The position numbers were made by a program, and so were the translations under genes. From positions 434,001-498,000 of the forward strand of contig NZ_JASC01000014.1 in NCBI RefSeq assembly GCF_000622365.1: DNA of 64,000 bases. The letters are read 5' to 3'. This DNA comes from Sulfitobacter noctilucae (GTDB taxonomy: Bacteria; Pseudomonadota; Alphaproteobacteria; Rhodobacterales; Rhodobacteraceae). The notes beneath the pieces are model-generated. The model had not been told where the DNA came from, ran no database searches, and saw nothing but the letters and a program-made list of their open reading frames with translations. This document shows, piece after piece, positions 23,832-32,035 of this stretch (within the stretch, counting starts at the first letter, position 1; each line of letters starts with the position of its first letter).

Positions 23832-24126
23832 TGTTACAAACCCTAAAATGTAAGTGAAACCAGGTAAGGGTTTGAAAAGTATAGAGATAAGTCATCTTTT
23901 TTTGATTGCAGGGAGATTTGTGGCAGAAATTATTAAACATTATTAGTAACTTAGTTCATTTTTCGTGTAACGTTACAGGTGGCTATATGAATGCAGGTGT
24001 GCGCGTGCGTGCGTGTGTTCGTGTAATACTCTATTTATATCTATCTGTAACATCTAACATATATTTATATAACCTATTGATATTATTTAAAATAAAGGTG
24101 TCGCGGGCATTGTTACGCATAGTAAC
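23832..24126. repeat. TGTAACA-rich, TG/AT-alternating noncoding block (copy 2)
   Basis: TGTTACA is at 23832, a perfect 12-bp palindrome TGTAACGTTACA at 23966-23977, TGTAACA at 24046 and TGTTAC at 24111. Between them is an alternating TG/CG tract (about 23995-24028) and then an AT-rich stretch (about 24030-24096). The order (heptamers, alternating tract, AT-rich tract, heptamers) copies the block at 18321-18879. The two blocks bracket the 19-23 kb cassette. Confidence 0.7.
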
Positions 24127-24215
24127 GAGCTCTCGCCTTTGATTTTGCTTGATAAAAGTAATCACTTCAAAGATCCGCACGCCGTTTTTAGGAGGTTTTC
24201 TGTGTTTTTGCCACG

Positions 24216-24362
24216 ATGATCGTTCGCATAAAACGTACTGGGCAGTGTATCTGCTTTACCTTCGCGGTCGTCCTCGCGGGAACTGTCGCCATAGCTTTAG
24301 TTGAAACCTACCTGACAACTGGCAGATCAGAGATCCTGGTCGTGTATCGCGGACTACGATGA
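24216..24362 (+). CDS. Possible small membrane peptide (48 residues) antisense to the umuC end
   Basis: An AGGAGG with good spacing precedes a five-codon frame (GTG at 24202, reading MFLPR) whose TGA overlaps the ATG at 24216. The second frame encodes 48 residues with one clear membrane span ([20 protein letters not shown]) after a basic start. It overlaps the 3' end of umuC by 55 nt on the opposite strand. Small hydrophobic peptides next to SOS genes can be toxins, but nothing here proves expression. Low confidence. Confidence 0.3.
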   Translation: MIVRIKRTGQCICFTFAVVLAGTVAIALVETYLTTGRSEILVVYRGLR

Positions 24363-25579
24363 TCGGCCCGCAGCTGCCACGAGCGCTTCATCCCTTCGCT
24401 CGCAAGCACCATCGTTTTCTTGCCGAACCGGTCATTCACCTGATCGAGGGCTGACATGAGAGCGGCGGATCTTGGCCGAGCTATATCAAACAGCGTTCGT
24501 GGTCGATCCTCGAACCTTACCAGATCATCGAGCAGTACGCCGGCCGTCGTAAAACCGAATGTCCCAACTTGTCCTTTCGGCCAGGCTGCCTGCGCGCACC
24601 GCCGGGCTGCATTCACCAGATCGAAGGTATCCGCAGACATCGGCATCAACCGTGTTGATCGAGACCCGGAGTATTGTGGCCTGTCCTGCCGGTGGCGGTT
24701 TGTATGGTAGAAGACCGTCAGCGTTACGGCTACCAACCCATGTCGGCGCAGCTTTTCCGCAGCGCGTGTCGCATGTGCGGTAATTGCTTGAAACAGCGTA
24801 TCGAAGTCTGTCATCGGAGTGCCTGCAGAGCGGGTAACGGCCATCCCTTTGCGCTGAGGCTCGACCTCATCGAAGGAGAGGCATGCCTCCCCCTGTAGCT
24901 CTAACACAGTCCGTTCAAGCACCACGGTACCAACGGAGCGGGCCTGACGAAGTGGCATGTCCCGCAGATCTGCAGCTGTGTGGATACCGACAGCGGCAAG
25001 CTTCTTTTTCGGCTGGCGCCCGACGCCCCAGATGTCCCCAACCGGAACCATCGGCAGGATAAAGTTCGCCAGGGTTTCATCCATCATGTCCAGAACACCT
25101 GCAAAGATCGGGTTCTTCTTCGCCACATCGTTCGCGCATTTCGCCAGCGTTTTGGACGAAGCAATGCCGACCCGCACAGGGACACCGATACGTTGCAGCA
25201 CCTCGGAACGCATGGCGCGGGCATGGGCGGTACGATCTTTGAAACCTGCAAAATCAAGAAAGCACTCGTCGATCGAGTAGATCTCAATGTTCGGAGTGAA
25301 GTCTTCGTAGACTTCCACAATGCGCCGGGAAATATCGCCGTAGAGTGTGTAGTTTGAGCTGAAGACCCGGATGCCATGGGCCTCCACCTTGTCCCGGATC
25401 AGATGCAGGGGCTCTCCCATTTTGATACCGAGCGCCTTCGCCTCGTCGCTGCGCGCGACAGCGCACCCGTCATTGTTCGACAGTACGATAACAGGAACGT
25501 TTTTAAGGGTGGGGTCAAAGATCCGTTCTGCAGATACGTAGAAATTCGCGCTGTCACTGATCGCAATAGGTCGTTTCAC
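24308..25579 (-). CDS. umuC: Y-family translesion DNA polymerase, UmuC subunit of Pol V
   Basis: Protein of 423 residues, full length for UmuC. The first acidic motif is [15 protein letters not shown] (about 7-21), and the second is [12 protein letters not shown] with the catalytic Asp-Glu. The HhH region follows ([15 protein letters not shown]), then the little finger and the UmuC C-terminal extension. It copies damaged DNA with low fidelity. The GTG start overlaps the umuD stop (GTGA), giving tight coupling. It is driven by the SOS box upstream of umuD. Confidence 0.95.
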   Translation of the reverse strand: MKRPIAISDSANFYVSAERIFDPTLKNVPVIVLSNNDGCAVARSDEAKALGIKMGEPLHLIRDKVEAHGIRVFSSNYTLYGDISRRIVEVYEDFTPNIEIYSIDECFLDFAGFKDRTAHARAMRSEVLQRIGVPVRVGIASSKTLAKCANDVAKKNPIFAGVLDMMDETLANFILPMVPVGDIWGVGRQPKKKLAAVGIHTAADLRDMPLRQARSVGTVVLERTVLELQGEACLSFDEVEPQRKGMAVTRSAGTPMTDFDTLFQAITAHATRAAEKLRRHGLVAVTLTVFYHTNRHRQDRPQYSGSRSTRLMPMSADTFDLVNAARRCAQAAWPKGQVGTFGFTTAGVLLDDLVRFEDRPRTLFDIARPRSAALMSALDQVNDRFGKKTMVLASEGMKRSWQLRADHRSPRYTTRISDLPVVR

Positions 25580-26010
25580 GCCAGATCATACCGCCGCACG
25601 ACGCCTGCGATCACGCCCCAGATTTCACTGTCTTCGGTAAGCTCGATGTCAGGAAACTTCTCCCTGCTGTTCGCCGGAGCCAGATAATACCGATCCGAGC
25701 GTTTACGCAGGATCTTTGCCGTCACGGCACCCTCGACCACAGCAAGGACCGCGCGCCCGAGGCGCTTCTTACCAGAGCGATCTACCGCGATGATGTCGCC
25801 GTTCCGGATGCCTACGTCCCACAGACAGTCGCCCTCCACGCGCCACCAAAAGGTCGAGGCAGGGTGCCTTACGACCCAGCCGATCGGGTCGATTTCATCC
25901 TCGAGGTCGTCCCCGGCGGGAGACGGGAAGCCCGCGCTGACGGAAACGGTCACGAGCTTCAGAGGAGTACCCTCAGCCGCGACGGGTTGTTCGATGAGCT
26001 GTACTGGCAT
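25576..26010 (-). CDS. umuD: UmuD-like subunit of Pol V with Cys in the nucleophile position
   Basis: Protein of 144 residues, of the size and fold of UmuD. The self-cleavage site is [10 protein letters not shown] (Ala26-Gly27, where UmuD usually has Cys or Ala before Gly). The nucleophile motif, normally GDSM, reads [10 protein letters not shown], so Cys62 replaces the catalytic Ser; the codon is TGT. The general-base lysine is kept in [11 protein letters not shown] (Lys about 99). After cleavage UmuD' joins UmuC to form Pol V. Whether Cys works as the nucleophile is open. AGAGGA precedes the ATG at 26010. Confidence 0.92.
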   Translation of the reverse strand: MPVQLIEQPVAAEGTPLKLVTVSVSAGFPSPAGDDLEDEIDPIGWVVRHPASTFWWRVEGDCLWDVGIRNGDIIAVDRSGKKRLGRAVLAVVEGAVTAKILRKRSDRYYLAPANSREKFPDIELTEDSEIWGVIAGVVRRYDLA

Positions 26011-26024
26011 AGAGGTTCCTCTGT

Positions 26025-26039
26025 GTTCATGTTTTGTTC
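26025..26039 (-). promoter_or_regulatory. LexA (SOS) box of umuDC
   Basis: GTTC-ATGTTTT-GTTC is an exact GTTC-N7-GTTC, the alphaproteobacterial LexA site, 15 bp before the umuD start codon. Its position within the promoter/leader would let LexA block transcription until DNA damage. Confidence 0.85.
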
Positions 26040-26465
26040 TAATTTGGGTATGTGCCCCCTGACTGTCGAGAATGATCCTTCTTCAAAGATAGATTACGTC
26101 GTGCAGTCTCGGCAGCATCGTTATCGAGATTCTTAACTTTATGTCAGAGATAGAGGCTGATGAATGTCAAACCCGCTCGCACGCGGCTTTGATCGCTTGA
26201 TGGTATTTAAGTCAGCAGGACGAAAGCCGACCTTGGTCCATCATGCAGCTAATGTCTCTTTCGAGCCCAACCCAGTCATTGTGATTTTATGCTGCGCGCG
26301 CAGCAAGAAAAATGCCGGACGAGCGAAAGAACCTTCACTGCGGCGCAGCGAGGCAAGCGGTCATTTATGCAGAGCGCGGCATATATTGGAGCGCGAATGT
26401 ACAGATGCGGACAAAGTGCGCATTCGCTGCGACTGCGCCGATGACTGCATACAAAAAATCGACTT
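26040..26465. other. Island spacer upstream of umuD, no gene seen
   Basis: About 425 bp that must hold the umuD promoter and the 3' side of the MarR gene. An open frame at 26164-26469 (plus) has no ribosome site and an unlikely composition. A 33-bp stretch at 26407-26439 matches 28029-28062 at most positions (see the dispersed repeat finding). Confidence 0.5.
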
Positions 26466-26912
26466 CTAAGTCAGATTTCCAGGGGCATCTGCGATCAAGC
26501 GATGAAGCAGGCCGGAAAGCTGCTCCAAATCTCCCTCGGTCCAGCGGTCACGAAAAACATAGCCTGCCTGTTTTGTGAATGTGACACGCGCCTCGTGAAC
26601 TTTCTCCAACCCAGATTCGGTCAGGACTACAAATGCCAACCTTGCGTCCCTTTCGTCCGTTTGTCGCGCTACCACCCCGATTTTCTCTAAGGGGGCGGCC
26701 ATACGCGTTACCGTCGACGCGCTCACGTGCATCCGCTTTGCAAGTTCGACACGGGACAGGCGATGTAGAGGTGCCTGTTCCAAGTGCATGAGGAGAAAAA
26801 CCTCGTTCACCGATAGACCGTGGACCGAAGCGAAATCGCCCGAAAGTCGTGCTTTGATCTGATCCGCTGATTGCAGAAGGCGAAGAGTATTTGTCAGGCA
26901 TAAATCATTCAT
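26466..26912 (-). CDS. MarR-family transcriptional regulator
   Basis: Protein of 148 residues with the winged helix-turn-helix of MarR: LSVNEVFLLMHLEQAPLHRL, then LSRVELAKRMHVSASTVTRM as recognition region, then DERDARLAFVVLTESGLEKV as wing with the conserved DxRDxR-like run. The ATG at 26912 is used although it has no strong ribosome site. It is divergent from the ABA4-like gene; an 18-bp palindrome lies between them and is the likely operator for both genes. Confidence 0.9.
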   Translation of the reverse strand: MNDLCLTNTLRLLQSADQIKARLSGDFASVHGLSVNEVFLLMHLEQAPLHRLSRVELAKRMHVSASTVTRMAAPLEKIGVVARQTDERDARLAFVVLTESGLEKVHEARVTFTKQAGYVFRDRWTEGDLEQLSGLLHRLIADAPGNLT

Positions 26913-26931
26913 GTGGATATTATATGCATAT

Positions 26932-26949
26932 TGCTTGCGTATGCAAGCA
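26932..26949. promoter_or_regulatory. Palindromic operator between marR-type and ABA4-like genes
   Basis: TGCTTGC-GTAT-GCAAGCA is a perfect 7-bp inverted repeat with a 4-bp centre, 20 bp upstream of the MarR start codon and 50 bp upstream of the ABA4-like start. The size and symmetry suit a MarR dimer. Target assignment is inference. Confidence 0.6.
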
Positions 26950-26998
26950 CATTGCAATACTGATGCGCGAATTATCTTAACTAACTAAGGGTGACGTC

Positions 26999-27421
26999 AT
27001 GGACCTTGAAGTTTTGTTCTCTATTGCTGGCTTACTTGCGATGGCAGGCTGGCTTGTTTTGCTTGCATCGCCGCTCATTCCACATTGGTCTGACCTGATT
27101 GCTGGTTATCTCATTCCGACCTTGCTCTCACTGGGCTATGTCACTCTCGTCCTCTTTTTTCCATCAAATGGCGGGGGCGCATTTGGCAGTCTCGCCGAAG
27201 TTATCGACCTGTTCGCGAACCCGAATGCGATGATGGCAGGGTGGGTGCATTATCTGGCGTTTGACTTATTGATCGGGGCCTGGATGTGTAGAACGTCAAG
27301 GCGCGATGGCCTGAGCTTCTGGCTTGTCGCACCCTGCCTTCCAGTCACGTTCCTTTTCGGTCCAGCAGGTTTCCTTGCCTTTTCAATCGTTCGCATCTTT
27401 ACGCCGAAAAAAGCGACCTAA
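26999..27421 (+). CDS. ABA4-like (DUF4281) membrane protein
   Basis: Protein of 140 residues with four membrane spans. GWVHYLAFDLLIGAWM (about 81-96) followed by a basic loop and LFGPAGFLAF near the end match the ABA4-like family. ABA4 in plants is needed for neoxanthin synthesis; in bacteria the family role is not established. The gene is divergent from a MarR regulator. A weak GGGTGA ribosome site lies before the ATG. Confidence 0.8.
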   Translation: MDLEVLFSIAGLLAMAGWLVLLASPLIPHWSDLIAGYLIPTLLSLGYVTLVLFFPSNGGGAFGSLAEVIDLFANPNAMMAGWVHYLAFDLLIGAWMCRTSRRDGLSFWLVAPCLPVTFLFGPAGFLAFSIVRIFTPKKAT

Positions 27422-27451
27422 ACTGATTTACACTAAAGAAAGATTCTCCCA

Positions 27452-27973
27452 ATGCATGACGATGACACACAACACATTCACCTGATTTGCGGCTCAACCG
27501 GCGCGGGCAAAACGACATATGCCCGCGCGTTGGCCAACAGCAACGGAGGTGTCGTATTCTCGATCGATGAATGGATGGTATCCTTGTTTGGGGAGGATGC
27601 ACCGGACGCTTTGGACCCCGCATGGATTTTCCCACGCGTCCATCGTTGCGAGGCGCAAATGTGGGCAATGGCGTTGCAGCTTGGCAAGTTGGGTGTTCCG
27701 TCGATCCTGGACTTTGGGTTTCAGCGGCAAGAACACCGTCAGAAGTATGCCAGACTCGCGAAACAAGCCCAGTTTACGGCAAAGCTGCACGTCCTGAATG
27801 TCGATGCTTCAGAGCGGTGGAAACGTATTGAGGTGCGCAATAAGAACCAAGGTGAGAGCTTTCATATGGAAATCACACGCGGCATGTTTGACTATATCGA
27901 AACGACTTGGGAACTGCCCAGCGATGATGAGGTGGCCTCGATGTCGCTGACAGATTTGCCGCACGATCCATGA
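27452..27973 (+). CDS. P-loop ATPase/kinase of the AAA_33 (zeta-toxin-like) type
   Basis: Protein of 173 residues. Walker A is GSTGAGKTTYA (about 14-24). A strand with a D (VVFSIDEWM, about 34-42) and a later VPSILDFGFQRQEHR match the small nucleoside/aminoglycoside kinase-like families with a DxxW-type motif. Likely cytosolic phosphotransferase, for example toward a small molecule or antibiotic; the substrate is unknown. It lies 30 nt after the ABA4-like gene on the same strand, perhaps co-transcribed. Confidence 0.75.
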   Translation: MHDDDTQHIHLICGSTGAGKTTYARALANSNGGVVFSIDEWMVSLFGEDAPDALDPAWIFPRVHRCEAQMWAMALQLGKLGVPSILDFGFQRQEHRQKYARLAKQAQFTAKLHVLNVDASERWKRIEVRNKNQGESFHMEITRGMFDYIETTWELPSDDEVASMSLTDLPHDP

Positions 27974-28374
27974 ACGGTGGGTCTGGGCGGGAACGTCGTT
28001 CGCTGCACCGCGCACCGGCTGAAAAGACGCGGGACAAAGTGTGAATTCGCTGCGCTTGCGCCTTTGGCTGTTTTTGCGCGGCTTGAGGACCTCCAATTTG
28101 CGTTGCACACAAACTGCACACCGCCAGCAGTTGCGCATTTGATCCAGCGAAGCAATGTGCCGTTTCCTCAGGTAGGCCGACTTGCGCCAAATTGGGTTTG
28201 ATTCGACGGCATATTCACAGAGTGGATGGGCCTGACACTGCACCATCCCAATTCCGAGACTCTAAGTTCATTTCATTCTGGGGCGCCACATGGATTTTTG
28301 TCCACAAGGTCGCAACCAAAGCCACCGGAAGCTCGAGCGTCGGGACGACATAGGCATCTCAGCCCCAGAAGCTT
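27974..28374. other. Island spacer with dispersed repeat, no gene seen
   Basis: About 400 bp between two genes that converge. It contains the 28029-28062 copy of a roughly 34-bp element that also occurs at 26407-26439. No gene or clear terminator was found. Confidence 0.5.
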
Positions 28375-29256
28375 TTATCCGATGAAATCCGCTCGCCGTT
28401 CCAGCAGGCTCTCGTAGAGGAAATCTACAAAGAGCCGAACCCGCCGCACCCGGCGTAGGTCGCCATGCATTAGCACCCAGGTCGAGCGGCTCTGGTCGAG
28501 CTCGGTTCCCGGCACCCGCTGCAACTCGGGAAATACGCTTTGTACCCAAGCTGCCAGAAAGGTCATCCCCGCCCCGGCGCGGGCAAGATGCATGTGCATT
28601 GCAGGATCCAGGATGGCATGGCGTACCGCCGCGCGCGGAAACGGTGAGGTGGCGATCATAGCCTGCATTTCCGGCACCTCGCCGTAGCCGAGCCAGGTCA
28701 GACCCTCGCCGCGTGGTCCGGCTTCGTGCAGATGCCTGTCGATGTAGCTGCGCGATGCGAAGACTCCGATCGACAGCGGAAACAACTTGCGCCCCACAGC
28801 ATCGCCGGTGAGGTCGCGCACGTGGCGGATTGAGACGTCGGTCTCAAGTTTTTCGATCGAATCGATGCCGTAGGACAGGTTCATGTCGATGTGGATGTCG
28901 GGATAAAGCGACAGGAACTCGCCCATAACAGGCGCCAGCAGGAAATGCGCGGTCATCGGGTCGGCCGAAAGTCGGATGCGCCCAGCCGCCTCGCTGTCTA
29001 GCCCGCGAACAGCGTTGAAGCCCTGGCGCAAGGACGCTTCGGCCTCGAGTGCCTGCGGCAGCAGCTTGCGGCCCGCCGCCGACAGTTCCAGCCCGCCCGC
29101 ACTGCGCCGGAACAGCTGCACACCCAGCTGGGCCTCGAGTCCCTCGACCTGTCGGCGCACGGTCGCGTGGGTGCCGTCCAGCTGTTCGGCAGCCCCGCGC
29201 AGCGATCCCGCCCGCGCAACGGCCAGAAAGGCCGGAAGAGATTTCCAATCCACCAT
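28375..29256 (-). CDS. LysR-family transcriptional regulator
   Basis: Protein of 293 residues. The N-terminal winged helix-turn-helix is clear (LPAFLAVARAGSLRGAAEQL and ATVRRQVEGLEAQLGVQLF). The rest is the LysR substrate-binding fold. It is divergent from the zinc-free quinone oxidoreductase-like gene with a 97-bp space, the usual layout for LysR control of the neighbour. This unit is visibly GC-richer than the umuDC and DUF4365 parts, a sign of separate origin. Confidence 0.92.
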   Translation of the reverse strand: MVDWKSLPAFLAVARAGSLRGAAEQLDGTHATVRRQVEGLEAQLGVQLFRRSAGGLELSAAGRKLLPQALEAEASLRQGFNAVRGLDSEAAGRIRLSADPMTAHFLLAPVMGEFLSLYPDIHIDMNLSYGIDSIEKLETDVSIRHVRDLTGDAVGRKLFPLSIGVFASRSYIDRHLHEAGPRGEGLTWLGYGEVPEMQAMIATSPFPRAAVRHAILDPAMHMHLARAGAGMTFLAAWVQSVFPELQRVPGTELDQSRSTWVLMHGDLRRVRRVRLFVDFLYESLLERRADFIG

Positions 29257-29353
29257 GCGGACCGATTATGAACCACAGCGGTGCATAAATTGCAATACTT
29301 GGATGGAATTCGGTCCGGTAGAGACAGGGCAACCGAACCGAAAGGAGGCCACC

Positions 29354-30334
29354 ATGACCGCAACACTCTCTGCATGGAGCATCAATCATTATGGCACCCC
29401 CGAGGTGCTGAACCCGGTGACCCGGCCCATGCCGACACCCGGTTCCACCGAGATCCTGATCCGTATCCGCGCTTCGGCCGTGACGCGCGCCGACGGCATG
29501 ATGCGGGCCGGGCAGCCACGCTTTGCGCGCCTATTCCTCGGCCTGCGTCGCCCGCGTCAAAACCTGTCGGGTACCGGGCTATCGGGCGAGGTGATCGCCG
29601 TGGGTGACCATGTTAGCCGGTTTGCCGTGGGCGACGTGGTCTTCGGTGAGGCGGGCCTGAAGTTCGGGGCCAATGCCAGCCACATCTGCCTCGATCAGTC
29701 CGGCGTGTTGATGAAGAAGCCCGCGGCACTTTCGCATGAAGACGCCGCCGTGATGTGCGATGGGCCGCTGACCTCGCTGAACTTCTTGCGCGAGGTGGCA
29801 GAACTGCGTGCGGGGCAGAAGGTCCTGATCCTCGGCGCCTCGGGCAGCCTGGGCAGCGCGGCGGTGCAGATCGCCGCGGCGATGGGCGCCGAGGTCACCG
29901 GCACCTGCAGCGCCCGCAACGCCGACATGGTGGCCACACTTGGGGCCGGCCGGGTCATCGACTACAGCCGCGAAGATTTCACCCGACAAGTTGAGCGGTA
30001 TGACGTGATCTACGATACGATCGGCGTCTCGTCCTTCGCCGAGGCCAAGGGCAGCCTGACCCGCTCCGGCCGCTACGTCTGCCCGGTGCTGGGCCTCGGT
30101 CTGCTGGGCGCGGTGTTGCGATCCGCGATTGCGGGCACGCGCAAGGCGCGCTTCTCGGCTACCGGCCTGCTCAAGCCGGACGTGCTGCGCCTGATGCTCG
30201 CCACCCTCACCCGGATGGTCGAGGACGGCAAGCTGGTGCCCGTCATCGACCGGATCTACCCTTTGGCCGACCTGATCGAGGCGCACCGCCATATGGAGAC
30301 GGGTCACAAACGCGGCAATGTCGTCGTAGTGTAA
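29354..30334 (+). CDS. NADPH-dependent quinone oxidoreductase-like MDR enzyme
   Basis: Protein of 326 residues of the zinc-free medium-chain dehydrogenase/reductase group. It has the groES-like start (SWSINHYGTPEVL-like region), the GTGLSGEVIAVG segment (about 72-83), the nucleotide-binding ILGASGSLGSAAVQIA (about 156-171) and a C-terminal PLADLIEAHRHMETGHKRGN typical of the family. No structural zinc cysteines are seen. It reduces quinones or activated alkenes with NADPH. AGGAGG lies before the ATG. It is controlled by the divergent LysR gene and followed by a VOC gene 49 nt away. Confidence 0.88.
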   Translation: MTATLSAWSINHYGTPEVLNPVTRPMPTPGSTEILIRIRASAVTRADGMMRAGQPRFARLFLGLRRPRQNLSGTGLSGEVIAVGDHVSRFAVGDVVFGEAGLKFGANASHICLDQSGVLMKKPAALSHEDAAVMCDGPLTSLNFLREVAELRAGQKVLILGASGSLGSAAVQIAAAMGAEVTGTCSARNADMVATLGAGRVIDYSREDFTRQVERYDVIYDTIGVSSFAEAKGSLTRSGRYVCPVLGLGLLGAVLRSAIAGTRKARFSATGLLKPDVLRLMLATLTRMVEDGKLVPVIDRIYPLADLIEAHRHMETGHKRGNVVVV

Positions 30335-30383
30335 GTGCGCGGCACCCAGTCAGCTGAAACCCAGTTCAATCAGAGAGACCCAC

Positions 30384-30740
30384 ATGAAAATGAATTACTT
30401 CGTCGTCGGAACGAACGACATGCGCGCATCTAAGGCCTTCTACGACAGACTTTTCGCCGGCGCGGGCCTTCAGACCATGCAGCCGTCGGACCGCATGACC
30501 TACTGGCTCGGCGAGGACTTTGCCTTCGCAATCGCGAAACCCTTCAATGAGGCGCCGGCAACCAACGGGAATGGCACGATGGTTGGCTTTTCGGTCGGAG
30601 CAAAGGAAGACGTTGAAAGGATGCACGGCTTGGCTCTAAAATTGGGCGGCACCTGCGAGGGCGCACCGGGTCAGCGCGGGCCGAAATTCTCGGCCTATGT
30701 GAGGGACCTTGATGGCAACAAGCTTTGTTTGTCTGACTAG
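30384..30740 (+). CDS. VOC (glyoxalase/dioxygenase-fold) family protein
   Basis: Protein of 118 residues with the beta-alpha-beta VOC pattern: N-terminal YFVVGTNDMRASKAFYDRLF and C-terminal SAYVRDLDGNKLCLSD. Such single-domain proteins include glyoxalases, ring-cleavage enzymes and resistance proteins; which one applies here is unknown. It lies between the oxidoreductase and GNAT genes with 49-nt gaps, likely one operon. Confidence 0.85.
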   Translation: MKMNYFVVGTNDMRASKAFYDRLFAGAGLQTMQPSDRMTYWLGEDFAFAIAKPFNEAPATNGNGTMVGFSVGAKEDVERMHGLALKLGGTCEGAPGQRGPKFSAYVRDLDGNKLCLSD

Positions 30741-30789
30741 GATCGGGACTTTTCGACAGGCCCATCCGTAGATTTAGGAAAACACGAAG

Positions 30790-31590
30790 ATGACACGCAT
30801 TGTTTCCTTTTCAGAATCCGGCGTTGATCTGGGTGCTCTGCATTGCGCCATGCTTGCCGCGTTTTCTGACTATATCGTTCCGTTGCAACCAGATGCGGAC
30901 ACGTTCAAGGCGGCGCTGAGCTCGAGAGGTTTTGACCCCGCGGCGTCCTTCGTCGCCGTCGACGATGGTGAAGTCGTCGGGTTTTGGAACGTGGCGACGC
31001 GGAACACCAAACGGTATCTGATAGGCAGCGGAACCCGGATTGGCCACAGAGGCCGGGCATTGGCGTCTCGTCTGGGCATGGCGGCGATACGTGCGGCAAA
31101 GAATGCCGGAAGCGAGAGCTTTTGGCTTGAGGTCATCGAGGGAAACGAAGGCGCTGAGCGTCTCTATCGGAAGTTGGGTTTTGAGGTGACCAGAAAGCTC
31201 GACTGTTATCGGCTTGATCATCCATTTCCCGATCCGTCCGCTTGCGAACGGACGGATTTCGGGACCGTTGCCAATGCCATTCAGACGAATTCGACTTGGA
31301 AGCCGACCTGGCAGAACGCTACGGAAACCATCTCCGGCTCACCGCTGACGTCCTTCCTGCATGAAAAAGGCGGCGCAATCGTCGGCGCAAGCGGTCTCGT
31401 GCATCAGATAGCCGCCAGCGACCCCTCGGCCTTGGCGGACCTCCTCGCTGCGGCAGCGACAGTCGGCTCGCTGACATTGGTCAATGTTGAGTCCGCCGAC
31501 CGTGTCTTGTGTTCTCTCCTACAGGAGCTCGGGGCTGATCGTTTCATCGTTCAGTATGAAATGCGCCTGTCATTGCCAAACCTGTCCTAG
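30790..31590 (+). CDS. GNAT-family N-acetyltransferase
   Basis: Protein of 266 residues. The first part is a GNAT domain with an acetyl-CoA loop at TRIGHRGRALASRLGMAAIR (about 82-101) and the later NEGAERLYRKLGFEVTRKLD segment. The second part (about 150-266) looks like a weak second GNAT half or a ligand-binding region. The acceptor is unknown. It is the last gene of the LysR-controlled set. Confidence 0.85.
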   Translation: MTRIVSFSESGVDLGALHCAMLAAFSDYIVPLQPDADTFKAALSSRGFDPAASFVAVDDGEVVGFWNVATRNTKRYLIGSGTRIGHRGRALASRLGMAAIRAAKNAGSESFWLEVIEGNEGAERLYRKLGFEVTRKLDCYRLDHPFPDPSACERTDFGTVANAIQTNSTWKPTWQNATETISGSPLTSFLHEKGGAIVGASGLVHQIAASDPSALADLLAAAATVGSLTLVNVESADRVLCSLLQELGADRFIVQYEMRLSLPNLS

Positions 31591-31847
31591 CGGTCGGGAA
31601 TGGGCCAGCTGACGGAAGATGGCTCTGCGCCGCGACCGCAACCAACACCCAAAGTGGACTGAGCGCGAAAAAGGTCGCGGTCAGCAACCCGCGGGTGTGT
31701 CGCGTTAATTGGCCCGTGACTTCGCAGGTCAACCAGGCATGTGTGGTTAAGGCCTGCTCCGTGCCTTGAACGAAGGTGGGCGGGCCCGAACCGAAGCGTC
31801 CTCACCGCGCTGCCGCGTGCCCACTTCGAGCTCTTTCTACCATTTGA

Positions 31848-31876
31848 TTGACAAGGGATCTCGCCGAGGATAGGCG
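31848..31876 (+). promoter_or_regulatory. Predicted promoter of the trpS leader
   Basis: TTGACA (31848-31853), a 17-bp spacer and TAGGCG (31871-31876). The -35 is perfect and the -10 weak. Transcription would begin about at 31883, next to the ATG of the leader peptide at 31884, so that peptide may be translated from a leaderless message. Confidence 0.45.
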
Positions 31877-31883
31877 ATATTCT

Positions 31884-31931
31884 ATGGAAAACACTTCGAT
31901 CATCGCAATGACTTGGTGGCTGGCCTCCTGA
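31884..31931 (+). CDS. trp leader peptide (MENTSIIAMTWWLAS) of the trpS attenuator
   Basis: A 15-codon frame with two adjacent Trp codons (31914-31919), followed by a stop at 31929-31931. It is followed by mutually exclusive RNA hairpins and a terminator, then trpS. Ribosome stalling at the Trp codons when charged tRNA-Trp is scarce would favour antitermination. An inner ATG at 31908 could also be used. This is the layout of trpE-type leaders, here in front of a synthetase gene. Confidence 0.75.
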   Translation: MENTSIIAMTWWLAS

Positions 31932-31990
31932 CAGGGTGGCTGGATGACCAAACGTATTCCGAGGCCGCCGCATGGGCGGCCTTTTGTTTT
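31923..31990 (+). promoter_or_regulatory. Transcription attenuator (1:2, 2:3 and 3:4 hairpins) before trpS
   Basis: Hairpin 1:2: GCC/GGC and CCT/AGG pairs between 31923-31929 and 31933-31940. Antiterminator 2:3: GGTGGCT (31935-31941) with GGCCGCC (31963-31969), including two G-U pairs. Terminator 3:4: GGCCGCC (31963-31969) with GGCGGCC (31975-31981), then TTTTGTTTT. Segments 2 and 3 are shared between alternatives, as in classical attenuation. The trpS start codon lies 46 nt beyond the T-run. Confidence 0.75.
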
Positions 31991-32035
31991 CCGAGCTTCC
32001 CGATGCGCCGCCTCTTGTTTCTTGGGAAGATGCAA

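Noticed and set aside
26164..26469. 101-codon open frame upstream of umuD
   Set aside because: No ribosome site, Arg/Cys-rich composition typical of shadow frames, and overlap with the dispersed repeat.
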